A DNA stretch of 64,000 bases from TMP-24 sp041397305 (GTDB taxonomy: Bacteria > Pseudomonadota > Alphaproteobacteria > Rhodobacterales > Rhodobacteraceae), in the NCBI GenBank assembly GCA_041397305.1, contig JAWKWX010000006.1, positions 1 through 64,000 on the forward strand, given 5' to 3'. How positions within the stretch are numbered: position 1 is the first letter of the stretch; each line of letters begins with the position of its first letter. A program made the position numbers and the translations under genes. Below are positions 1 through 6,646 of this stretch, piece by piece. Under the pieces are notes generated by a model that was given only the letters and a program-made list of their open reading frames with translations, ran no database searches and had not been told where the DNA came from.

Positions 1-822
1 GCCCTTCTTCAGCTTTCGGTCTCTGACGATCCGGCGGCAAACCTGCCGGTGACCGTCGGCATGGTGCGCGATGCGGCGAAGGGCGGGGCGGGCTTCGTCC
101 TGACGCCCGAGGTGACGAACTGCCTGTCCTCCGACCGCGCCCGCCAGCGGCATGTCCTGCGCCATGAGGAGGCGGACGAAACGCTTGCCGCACTCCGGGC
201 CGAGGCCCGGTCGGCGCAGATCTGGCTGCTGATCGGCTCGCTCGGGCTTCTGACCCATGACGAGGATGGCCGCTTCGCCAACCGGTCCTTCCTGATCGCG
301 CCGGACGGATCGGTCGCCGCCCGCTATGACAAGATCCACATGTTCGACGTGAATGTGTCCGAGACCGAGCACTATCGCGAATCCTCGGGCTACCGGCCGG
401 GCACAAGCGCGGTTCTGGCCGAGACCCCTTTCGCGAAGGTGGGCATGAGCATCTGCTACGACGTCCGCTTCCCCCATCTCTACCGCCGCCTCGCCCAGGC
501 AGGGGCCGCGATCCTGACCGTTCCCGCCGCCTTCAACGACACGACCGGCGCGGCGCATTGGGAAAGCCTCCTGCGCGCCCGCGCCATCGAGAACGGCTGT
601 TTCGTCCTTGCGCCCGCGCAATGCGGCACCCATGCCGCCCACAACGGCAAGCCCCGACGCACCCATGGCCATTCGCTCGCCGTGGCGCCCTGGGGCGAGG
701 TGCTGGCCGATGGCGGCACCGATCCGGGCGTGACTTTCGTCGATCTCGACCTTGCGCAGGTCGCCCGCGCCCGCGCGCGCGTGCCCTCGCTCACCCACGA
801 CCGCCCGTTCGAGGGGCCCTGA
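1..822 (+). CDS. Carbon-nitrogen hydrolase (nitrilase/omega-amidase family), 5' partial
   Basis: The frame is open from base 1, so the true start lies left of the window; 273 residues are visible, close to the usual 270-280 of the family. The nitrilase Glu-Lys-Cys triad can be placed: Glu in LTPEV near visible residue 37, Lys in YDKIHMFDV, and Cys in SICYDVRFP. The protein is expected to be a cytoplasmic amidase acting on small amides such as omega-amides of keto acids or deaminated glutathione. The exact substrate cannot be read from sequence. Its TGA overlaps the ATG of the following MarR gene (TGATG), so the two are probably co-translated. Confidence 0.9.
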   Translation, partial: ALLQLSVSDDPAANLPVTVGMVRDAAKGGAGFVLTPEVTNCLSSDRARQRHVLRHEEADETLAALRAEARSAQIWLLIGSLGLLTHDEDGRFANRSFLIAPDGSVAARYDKIHMFDVNVSETEHYRESSGYRPGTSAVLAETPFAKVGMSICYDVRFPHLYRRLAQAGAAILTVPAAFNDTTGAAHWESLLRARAIENGCFVLAPAQCGTHAAHNGKPRRTHGHSLAVAPWGEVLADGGTDPGVTFVDLDLAQVARARARVPSLTHDRPFEGP

Positions 823-1262
823 TGGCGGACCCGACCGAAGCGCTCGCCGTCACGCTCTTCTCAGAGGTCTTCACCGCCGACCAGCTGGCGCGCAACCGGC
901 TGTCGAAGATGCTGCCGAAAGGCATGGAAATCTCGCATTTCGCTGTCCTCAATCACCTCGCCCATGCGGGCGCGGAAAAAAGCCCTGCCCAGCTGGCCGA
1001 TGCCTTCCACGTGACGCGCGGCGCGATGACCAACACGCTCTCGAAGCTCGAATGGGCAGGCCATGTGCACATCCGCCCCGACTGGGACGATGCGCGGCGC
1101 AAGTTCGTCTCGATCAGCCCCTCGGGGCGCGCCGCCCGCGATGCCGCGCTGGCCGCCGTCGCCCCGGTCATCGGCGCTGTCGTCCGCTCGATCGGGGTCG
1201 AGAAGGTGCGCGCCGCGCTGCCGGTCCTGCGCGACCTGCGGCTGCTTCTGGAAGAGGAATAG
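822..1262 (+). CDS. MarR family transcriptional regulator
   Basis: A 146-residue protein of typical MarR length. It carries the winged-helix segment SPAQLADAFHVTRGAMTNTLSKLE (quoted in parts: SPAQLADAF, then VTRGAMTNTLSKLE) at about residues 50-73, followed by a wing with DDARRKFVSIS. MarR proteins bind palindromic operators as dimers and often respond to small phenolic ligands; the ligand here is unknown. The start was set at the ATG overlapping the upstream hydrolase stop (TGATG), since a longer in-frame extension would run through the hydrolase gene. The operon arrangement suggests it may control the hydrolase, but no operator is evident in the window. Confidence 0.88.
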   Translation: MADPTEALAVTLFSEVFTADQLARNRLSKMLPKGMEISHFAVLNHLAHAGAEKSPAQLADAFHVTRGAMTNTLSKLEWAGHVHIRPDWDDARRKFVSISPSGRAARDAALAAVAPVIGAVVRSIGVEKVRAALPVLRDLRLLLEEE

Positions 1263-1284
1263 CGAGGGGCTTTCCGCCCCTCGC
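1262..1284 (+). terminator. GC hairpin after the marR stop
   Basis: Perfect 9-bp stem GCGAGGGGC / GCCCCTCGC with loop TTTCC, beginning inside the TAG stop. No T-tract follows; instead a GTATTT-type repeat core follows directly. It probably ends or stabilises the hydrolase-marR transcript. A very similar stem (GCGAGGGGG / CCCCCTCGC) lies at 22366-22388. Confidence 0.55.
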
Positions 1285-1287
1285 GCT

Positions 1288-1349
1288 CCCCGAGGATACT
1301 TGCGCCACAATGAAGACGGTTCCTTCATTCTGGTCCAAATATCCCGGGG
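1288..1349. repeat. Tail-to-tail pair of the recurrent intergenic repeat core
   Basis: Positions 1288-1315 read CCCCGAGGATACTT...CACAATGAAG on the plus strand. Positions 1349-1322 read CCCCGGGATATTTGGACC then AGAATGAAG on the minus strand. The two cores face each other and can pair through AATGAAG/CTTCATT (1309-1315 with 1323-1329). Each core sits just behind a hairpin that follows a gene end (marR on plus, ubiG on minus). Same family as the copies near 10003, 22340, 32764, 40317 and 50336. Confidence 0.7.
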
Positions 1350-1354
1350 TCGTT

Positions 1355-1421
1355 CATTGGTGCGCCATTGGTCCAAGCACCAATGGACGACGGGGTGGAA
1401 CCCCCGGCGCCTCAGCGCCGG
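1355..1421 (-). terminator. Hairpins downstream of ubiG
   Basis: Two stems follow the end of ubiG on the minus strand. CCGGCGC / GCGCCGG (1404-1410 with 1415-1421) overlaps the stop codon. CATTGGTGC / GCACCAATG (1355-1363 with 1377-1385) lies beyond it with a 13-nt loop. Neither has a clear T-tract, so the terminator assignment is inferred from position and symmetry. Confidence 0.4.
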
Positions 1422-2149
1422 ACGCTCGCTGTCACATAATTGACGGCGAGGTCGCGGTCCGAGACCGACCATTGCCAGCTGACCGGATTGAAGACAAAGC
1501 CCTTGCGGTCCAACGGGTCGAGGCCTGCGGTCCGGATCAGCCCGTAAAGCTCTTCCGGCGTGATGAACCTCTGCCAGTCATGCGTCCCCTTCGGCAGCCA
1601 GCGCATCACCCATTCCGCGCCGATGATGGCGGCGAGAAAGCTTTTCCCGGTGCGGTTCAGTGTCGACATGACCATCAGCCCGCCCGGCTTCAGAAGCTCG
1701 CGGCAAGTGGTGACGAATCCCTGCGGATCGGCGACATGTTCGACGATCTCCATCGCCAGCACCACGTCGAACACCTCGCCCTCTGCGGCCAGCGCCTCGG
1801 CGGTCGTATGGCGATAGTCGATAGCCAGGCCCGACTGTTCGGCATGCAGCCGCGCGACGGGGATGTTGCGCTCGGCCGCATCGGCGCCCACCACCGTGGC
1901 GCCAAGCCGCGCCATCGGTTCGGACAGGAGCCCCCCGCCGCAGCCGATGTCGAGCAGCCGCAAGCCTTCGAACGGGCGCGGCGCGGTCAGGTCGCGGCCG
2001 AACTCCGCCGCGATCTGGGCGCAGATATAGTCGAGCCGCACCGGGTTCATCATGTGCAGCGGCTTGAACTTGCCCGACACATCCCACCATTCGGCGGCCA
2101 TCGCCTCGAACTTGGCGATCTCGGCGGGGTCGACGGTGACGGGGCTCAT
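1412..2149 (-). CDS. ubiG: Bifunctional 2-polyprenyl-6-hydroxyphenol methylase / 3-demethylubiquinol 3-O-methyltransferase
   Basis: UbiG carries out both O-methylations of ubiquinone biosynthesis using S-adenosylmethionine. The 245-residue product has the class I methyltransferase core with motif I LLDIGCGGGLLSEP at about residues 65-78. It also has the UbiG-type N-terminus (AEWWDVSGKFKPLHMMNPVR, about residues 19-38) that precedes the SAM fold. The start was placed at the ATG at 2149 because GGAGAAGATCC gives a well-spaced ribosome binding site there; longer in-frame starts would overlap the divergent pip gene. It is divergent from pip across a very short intergenic region. Confidence 0.94.
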   Translation of the reverse strand: MSPVTVDPAEIAKFEAMAAEWWDVSGKFKPLHMMNPVRLDYICAQIAAEFGRDLTAPRPFEGLRLLDIGCGGGLLSEPMARLGATVVGADAAERNIPVARLHAEQSGLAIDYRHTTAEALAAEGEVFDVVLAMEIVEHVADPQGFVTTCRELLKPGGLMVMSTLNRTGKSFLAAIIGAEWVMRWLPKGTHDWQRFITPEELYGLIRTAGLDPLDRKGFVFNPVSWQWSVSDRDLAVNYVTASVRR

Positions 2150-2183
2150 GGATCTTCTCCGGGTGGCGGGTCGTTTCGAAGGC

Positions 2184-2190
2184 TTATATA
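2184..2190. promoter_or_regulatory. Shared TATATA -10-like element between ubiG and pip
   Basis: TTATATA at 2184-2190 is nearly self-complementary and is the only AT-rich stretch in the 49-bp ubiG-pip interval. On plus it sits about 9 bp before the pip ATG; on minus it sits about 36 bp before the ubiG ATG. No good -35 is visible on either strand at 17 bp. Confidence 0.4.
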
Positions 2191-2198
2191 GTCCAATC

Positions 2199-3176
2199 AT
2201 GGATCGGACCGCAGGGCAAAAACGCGCAGCTATCGGGGGGCTCACGCTTTATCCCCAGATCGAGCCGTTTGACCGGCGGATGATCGCCGTGCCGGGCGGG
2301 CATGAGATCTATGTCGAACAATGCGGCCATCCGGCGGGCCAGCCTGTCGTGGTGCTGCATGGTGGCCCCGGCGGCGGCACCTCGCCCACCATGCGGCGCT
2401 ATTTCGACCCGGCGCACTACCGGACCGTTCTGTTCGACCAGCGCGGCTGCGGGCGTTCCCGCCCCCATGCCTCGGTCGAGGCCAACACGACCTGGGATCT
2501 TGTCGCCGATATCGAGCGGATCCGGACAGAGCTTGGCATCGAAACCTGGGCGGTCTTCGGCGGCAGCTGGGGCGCGACGCTGGCGCTGCTCTATGCCGAG
2601 GCGCATCCCGACCGGGTCTCGCACCTGATCCTGCGCGGCGTCTTCCTGATGATGCAGCGCGAACTGGACTGGTTCTACCGGGGCGGTGCGGGCGCCTTCT
2701 GGCCCGACCTCTGGCGGCGCTTTTCCGGAATGATCCCGGAGGAAGAGCAAGACGACCTGATCGCTGCCTATCACCGGCGGCTCTTTTCCGGCGATTTCGT
2801 CGAGGAGACGCGCTTTTCCCGCGCCTGGGTCGGCTGGGAAAACGCGCTCGCCTCGATCGAGAGCGACGGCCAGACCGGCGAGGCGCCGCCCGATTATGCC
2901 CGCGCCTTCGCGCGGCTGGAGAATCACTATTTCCTGAACAGGGGCTTTCTGGAGGAAGACGGCCAGATCCTGCGCGACCGCGCCCGGATCGAGCATATTC
3001 CTTCGGTGATCGTGCAGGGCCGCTATGACATGATCTGCCCGCCGCTGTCGGCCTTCCGTCTGGCCGATGGATGGAAAAAGGCCGACCTGCGCCTGATCCG
3101 CGCCGCCGGGCACGCCCTGTCCGAAACCGGAATCAGCGCGGAACTGCTGCGGGTGATGGACGCCATTCGCGCATGA
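2199..3176 (+). CDS. pip: Proline iminopeptidase (alpha/beta hydrolase, peptidase family S33)
   Basis: A 325-residue cytoplasmic exopeptidase that removes N-terminal proline. The oxyanion segment HGGPGGG is at residues 54-60 and the family signature DQRGCGRS at 80-87. The nucleophile elbow GGSWGATL places Ser at about 123. The catalytic Asp (GRYDMICPP) and His (AAGHALSE) follow near the C-terminus. The chosen ATG at 2199 gives the standard family length. There is no Shine-Dalgarno sequence before it, and a TATATA element ends only about 8 bp upstream, so the mRNA may be leaderless. The upstream in-frame start at 2052 would overlap ubiG. Confidence 0.93.
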   Translation: MDRTAGQKRAAIGGLTLYPQIEPFDRRMIAVPGGHEIYVEQCGHPAGQPVVVLHGGPGGGTSPTMRRYFDPAHYRTVLFDQRGCGRSRPHASVEANTTWDLVADIERIRTELGIETWAVFGGSWGATLALLYAEAHPDRVSHLILRGVFLMMQRELDWFYRGGAGAFWPDLWRRFSGMIPEEEQDDLIAAYHRRLFSGDFVEETRFSRAWVGWENALASIESDGQTGEAPPDYARAFARLENHYFLNRGFLEEDGQILRDRARIEHIPSVIVQGRYDMICPPLSAFRLADGWKKADLRLIRAAGHALSETGISAELLRVMDAIRA

Positions 3177-3222
3177 TCTTGCCGATGCGTGCGTGCAGCA
3201 GCCGAAACGCAGGGTGACAGAC

Positions 3223-3669
3223 ATGAATGTTCTTCTTTTTCTCGTCTTCCTGTGCGCGGCAGCCGTTGCCGCATCGACCGGCAGCCTGTTTTCGCCCGGA
3301 GACTGGTATCTTTCGCTTTCCAGACCATCATGGGCACCACCTTCGTGGGCGTTTCCTGTGGTGTGGACGACGCTTTACATCCTCATGGCCTGGGCGGCGT
3401 CGAGAGTTGCATCGAGGCAGGGGGCAGCTTTGGCGTTGGCGTTCTTTTCGCTCCAGATCGCCCTCAACACTCTGTGGACTCCGGTCTTTTTCGGCGCTCA
3501 CAGGATTGGCGCCGGACTGTTGGTCCTTGGGCTGCTTTGGCTGACGGTCGCCGCGATGTCAGTCGCCTTCTGGCGGCTCGACCGTTTTGCGGGTCTGATG
3601 ATTCTGCCCTACCTTGCCTGGCTGTCGGTGGCAGCCTCGCTCAACTTTTGGATCTGGCAGAACAACTAG
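3223..3669 (+). CDS. tspO: TspO/MBR family tryptophan-rich sensory protein
   Basis: A 148-residue membrane protein with five hydrophobic helices, the length and topology of bacterial TspO, the homologue of the mitochondrial translocator protein. Family motifs seen are RPSWAPPSWAFPVVW after helix 1, NTLWTPVFFG in the middle and AASLNFWIWQNN at the C-terminus. TspO binds porphyrins and, in Rhodobacter, acts in oxygen-dependent control of pigment genes; that role is known for the family, not shown here. The start ATG at 3223 follows AGGGTGACAG. Codon choice looks less GC-biased than in neighbours (several TTG and CTT codons), which may mean recent acquisition. Confidence 0.9.
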   Translation: MNVLLFLVFLCAAAVAASTGSLFSPGDWYLSLSRPSWAPPSWAFPVVWTTLYILMAWAASRVASRQGAALALAFFSLQIALNTLWTPVFFGAHRIGAGLLVLGLLWLTVAAMSVAFWRLDRFAGLMILPYLAWLSVAASLNFWIWQNN

Positions 3670-3718
3670 GCGACATTTCGAACGCTGGCGACCTTCATCC
3701 GGGCATGGTGCATATACC

Positions 3719-3747
3719 TTGCATCCCGTCCCCCTTTCCCCTATATC
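3719..3747 (+). promoter_or_regulatory. Sigma70-type promoter for the rimP-nusA-infB operon
   Basis: TTGCAT (3719-3724) and TATATC (3742-3747) are separated by exactly 17 bp. Initiation would fall near 3753-3755, about 88 nt before the rimP ATG, leaving room for the structured leader at 3764-3829. Confidence 0.65.
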
Positions 3748-3763
3748 GCCACTCAACAGAGGC

Positions 3764-3829
3764 GCTGCGGGGTCCAAACTCGCAGCCCACCGGAAAGTTC
3801 GGCGGGCCCTCTGGCCCGCTTTTTGTTTT
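3764..3829 (+). promoter_or_regulatory. Attenuator-like leader with intrinsic terminator upstream of rimP
   Basis: Three stems can form in the leader. GCTGCG/CGCAGC pairs 3764-3769 with 3781-3786. CCCACCG/CGGCGGG pairs 3786-3792 with 3800-3806, with one A-C mismatch. The terminator GCGGGCC/GGCCCGC pairs 3802-3808 with 3813-3819 around loop CTCT and is followed by TTTTTGTTTT. The middle stem uses bases of the terminator's left arm, so the two exclude each other. The rimP ribosome binding site GGAAG lies beyond the T-tract. This looks like a transcription attenuator, or a source of a ~75-nt small RNA, ahead of an operon encoding NusA. Confidence 0.6.
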
Positions 3830-3841
3830 GGAAGCCACCCG

Positions 3842-4411
3842 ATGACCGACCTCATCGCGAAAACCGCCATCGACCGGCGCCTGGCCGAGATCGTGACCCC
3901 CGTCATCGAAGGGCTGGGGTTCGAACTGGTGCGCATGCGCCTGATGGGCGGCAACACGAAGATCCTGCAGATCATGGCCGACCGGCCCGAGGGCGGCATC
4001 GACGTCGATGATTGCGGCAAGATCTCCACCGCCGTTTCGGCGGTTCTCGACGTCGAGGATCCGATCGAGGATGCCTATACGCTTGAAGTCTCCTCGCCCG
4101 GCATCGACCGGCCGCTGACCCGGCTGAAGGATTTCGACCTCTGGGCCGGCTACGAGGCGCGGATCGAGACGTCCGAGATGATCGACGGGCGCAAGCGCTT
4201 CAAGGGCCTGCTGCGCGGCACCGAGGGCGACGAGGTGCTGATCGAGATCGAGGAAGGCACGATCGGGCTGAAATTCGACTGGCTGGCGGACGCCAAGCTG
4301 GTCCTGACCGACGACCTTATCGCCGAGATGCTGCGGCAGAAGAAAGCCACCGAACACGTGGACCAAGCCGCGTTCGACCATATCGAAGAACATACTTCCG
4401 AGGAGGAGTGA
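3842..4411 (+). CDS. rimP: Ribosome maturation factor RimP
   Basis: A 189-residue protein required for late assembly of the 30S subunit in the cytoplasm. The N-terminal RimP domain includes IEGLGFELVRMRL near residues 20-32 and the conserved LEVSSPGIDRPL near 82-93, followed by the SH3-like C-terminal domain. Its end is acidic. The start ATG at 3842 follows GGAAG with 7-nt spacing, just beyond the leader terminator. The TGA at 4411 is immediately followed by the nusA ATG, so the pair is tightly coupled, as is usual for rimP-nusA. Confidence 0.95.
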   Translation: MTDLIAKTAIDRRLAEIVTPVIEGLGFELVRMRLMGGNTKILQIMADRPEGGIDVDDCGKISTAVSAVLDVEDPIEDAYTLEVSSPGIDRPLTRLKDFDLWAGYEARIETSEMIDGRKRFKGLLRGTEGDEVLIEIEEGTIGLKFDWLADAKLVLTDDLIAEMLRQKKATEHVDQAAFDHIEEHTSEEE

Positions 4412-6022
4412 ATGGCCATCACCTCAGCCAACCAGCTGGAGCTTCTGCAGACCGCTGAAGCGGTTGCGCGCGAAAAGATGATCGACCCGGATCTGGTGAT
4501 CCAGGCGATGGAGGAAAGCCTCGCCCGCGCGGCGAAGTCCCGCTACGGCTCGGAAATGGATATCCGCGTGGCGATCGACCGCAAGACCGGCCGCGCGAGC
4601 TTCACCCGCGTGCGCACCGTCGTCGAGGATGACGCGGTCGAGAATTACCAGGCCCAGCTGACCGTGGCGCAGGCCAAACAATATCTCGACAATCCGCAAG
4701 TCGGCGACACGATCGTGGACGAGGTTCCGCCCGTCGACCTCGGCCGGATCGCGGCCCAGTCGGCCAAGCAGGTCATCCTGCAAAAGGTCCGCGAAGCCGA
4801 GCGTGACCGCCAGTTCGAGGAATTCAAGGACCGCAAGGGCACGATCATCAACGGCGTGGTCAAGCGCGAGGAATACGGCAATATCATCGTCGATATCGGC
4901 CGGGGCGAGGCGATCCTGCGCCGCACCGAAAAGATCGGCCGCGAAAGCTATCGGCCGAACGACCGGATCCGCGCCTATATCAAGGACGTCCGCCGCGAGG
5001 CCCGCGGCCCGCAGGTGTTCCTGTCCCGCACCGACCCGCAGTTCATGGCCGAGCTCTTCAAGATGGAAGTGCCGGAAATCTATGACGGCATCATCGAGAT
5101 CAAGGCCGTGGCCCGCGACCCGGGCTCGCGCGCCAAGATCGGCGTCATTTCCTATGACAATTCCATCGACCCGGTCGGCGCCTGCGTCGGCATGCGCGGC
5201 AGCCGCGTTCAGGCGGTGGTGAACGAGCTTCAGGGCGAAAAGATCGACATCATCCCGTGGAACGAGGATCAGGCGACCTTCCTGGTGAACGCGCTGCAGC
5301 CCGCCGAAGTGTCGAAAGTGGTGATCGACGAGGAAGCCGGCAAGATCGAGGTCGTTGTGCCCGACGGGCAGCTGTCGCTCGCCATCGGCCGCCGTGGCCA
5401 GAACGTGCGGCTCGCCTCGCAGCTCACCGGTCTCGACATCGACATCATGACCGAAGCCGAGGAAAGCGAACGCCGTCAGGCCGAGTTTGCCGAGCGCACC
5501 AAGCTCTTCATGGACAGCCTCGATCTGGACGAATTCTTTGCCCAGCTTCTGGTCTCCGAAGGCTTCACCAGCCTCGAGGAAGTGGCCTATGTCGACATGG
5601 ACGAGCTTTTGTCGATCGAGGGCGTCGACGATGGCACGGCCCAGGAACTTCAGGCCCGCGCCCGCGATTTCATCGAGGCGCAGAACAAGGCCGCGCTCGA
5701 CAATGCCCGCGCGCTTGGCGTCGAGGACAGCCTCGTGGAATTCGAGGGCCTGACGCCCCAGATGGTCGAGGCTCTGGCCAAGGACGGCATCAAGACGCTC
5801 GAGGATTTCGCGACCTGCGCGGACTGGGAGCTTGCGGGCGGCTGGACCACGGTGAACGGCGAACGGGTGAAGGACGAAGGGCTTCTGGAGAAGTTCGATG
5901 TCTCGCTCGAAGAAGCCCAGACCCTGGTCATGACCGCGCGTATCCAGCTCGGCTGGGTCGATCCGGCTGAACTGGAAAGCGCGGACGCCGAGGAAGAGAG
6001 CGAAGAGGAAGCCGAGGCCTGA
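4412..6022 (+). CDS. nusA: Transcription termination/antitermination factor NusA
   Basis: The 536-residue protein has the full NusA layout: an N-terminal RNA-polymerase-binding domain (1-135), an S1 domain (about 142-206), KH1 with GACVGMRGSR near 256-265 and KH2 with LAIGRRGQN near 323-331. Two C-terminal acidic helix-hairpin-helix repeats follow (about 370-510) and the tail is strongly acidic. NusA binds RNA polymerase and nascent RNA to modulate pausing, termination and antitermination. A GGAGGA site overlaps the end of rimP. It overlaps the next gene by TGATG. As NusA affects intrinsic termination, it is a natural candidate to act on the leader at 3764-3829. Confidence 0.97.
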   Translation: MAITSANQLELLQTAEAVAREKMIDPDLVIQAMEESLARAAKSRYGSEMDIRVAIDRKTGRASFTRVRTVVEDDAVENYQAQLTVAQAKQYLDNPQVGDTIVDEVPPVDLGRIAAQSAKQVILQKVREAERDRQFEEFKDRKGTIINGVVKREEYGNIIVDIGRGEAILRRTEKIGRESYRPNDRIRAYIKDVRREARGPQVFLSRTDPQFMAELFKMEVPEIYDGIIEIKAVARDPGSRAKIGVISYDNSIDPVGACVGMRGSRVQAVVNELQGEKIDIIPWNEDQATFLVNALQPAEVSKVVIDEEAGKIEVVVPDGQLSLAIGRRGQNVRLASQLTGLDIDIMTEAEESERRQAEFAERTKLFMDSLDLDEFFAQLLVSEGFTSLEEVAYVDMDELLSIEGVDDGTAQELQARARDFIEAQNKAALDNARALGVEDSLVEFEGLTPQMVEALAKDGIKTLEDFATCADWELAGGWTTVNGERVKDEGLLEKFDVSLEEAQTLVMTARIQLGWVDPAELESADAEEESEEEAEA

Positions 6023-6639
6023 TGACACGCGGCGGCGCCGAACATCTGCGGGACGACCCCGAGCGGCGCTGCGTCGTGACCGGCGAGGTGCAGCCGAAGG
6101 CTGGCCTCGTCCGCTTCGTCCTGTCGCCCGACGGAATCGTCACGCCGGACCTCGCGGGCAAGCTGCCCGGTCGGGGCATCTGGGTGACGGCCTCGCGCCC
6201 GGCGATCGACAAGGCCGCACGGAAGGGTCTCTTCGCCCGGGGTGCCAAGGCGCCCGCGACGGTGCCGGAGGGCCTGCTCGACCTGGTCGAGGCGGGGCTC
6301 GCAAAACGGGTGGTCGAGCTCATCTCGCTCGACCGCAAGGCGGCACGCGCGGTGTGCGGCTTCGAAAAGGTGAAGGACTGGCTCGCCGACGGGCGCGTCC
6401 GCGTGCTCTTGCAGGCCTCCGACGGATCGGAGCGCGGCAAGGGCAAGCTCTGGACGCCCGAAGGGGCCAGATGGTTCGGATGCCTTACGTCCAGTGAACT
6501 CGGGCAGGCATTCGGGCGCGATTCGGTGATCCATGCGGCGCTTGGCGCTGGCGGATTGGCGAAGCGTGTTGTAGAGGAAGCCGCGAAACTAAACGGCTTG
6601 CGGCAAAGCACGGCGGACGATCCGCCGGGAAAGAACTGA
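6022..6639 (+). CDS. RNA-binding protein: YlxR (DUF448) domain plus L7Ae-like domain
   Basis: The 205-residue protein begins with a YlxR domain (residues about 10-90) carrying RRCVVTGEV and PGRGIWVT, positions typical of the DUF448 family. A domain resembling L7Ae/L30e RNA-binding folds covers about residues 95-190. This fused form is common between nusA and infB in alphaproteobacteria. YlxR-type proteins bind nucleic acid; a nucleoid-associated regulatory role has been described in Gram-positives, but the function here is not established. It overlaps nusA (TGATG) and precedes infB by 7 bp, so it is part of the operon. Confidence 0.88.
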   Translation: MTRGGAEHLRDDPERRCVVTGEVQPKAGLVRFVLSPDGIVTPDLAGKLPGRGIWVTASRPAIDKAARKGLFARGAKAPATVPEGLLDLVEAGLAKRVVELISLDRKAARAVCGFEKVKDWLADGRVRVLLQASDGSERGKGKLWTPEGARWFGCLTSSELGQAFGRDSVIHAALGAGGLAKRVVEEAAKLNGLRQSTADDPPGKN

Positions 6640-6646
6640 GACCGGC

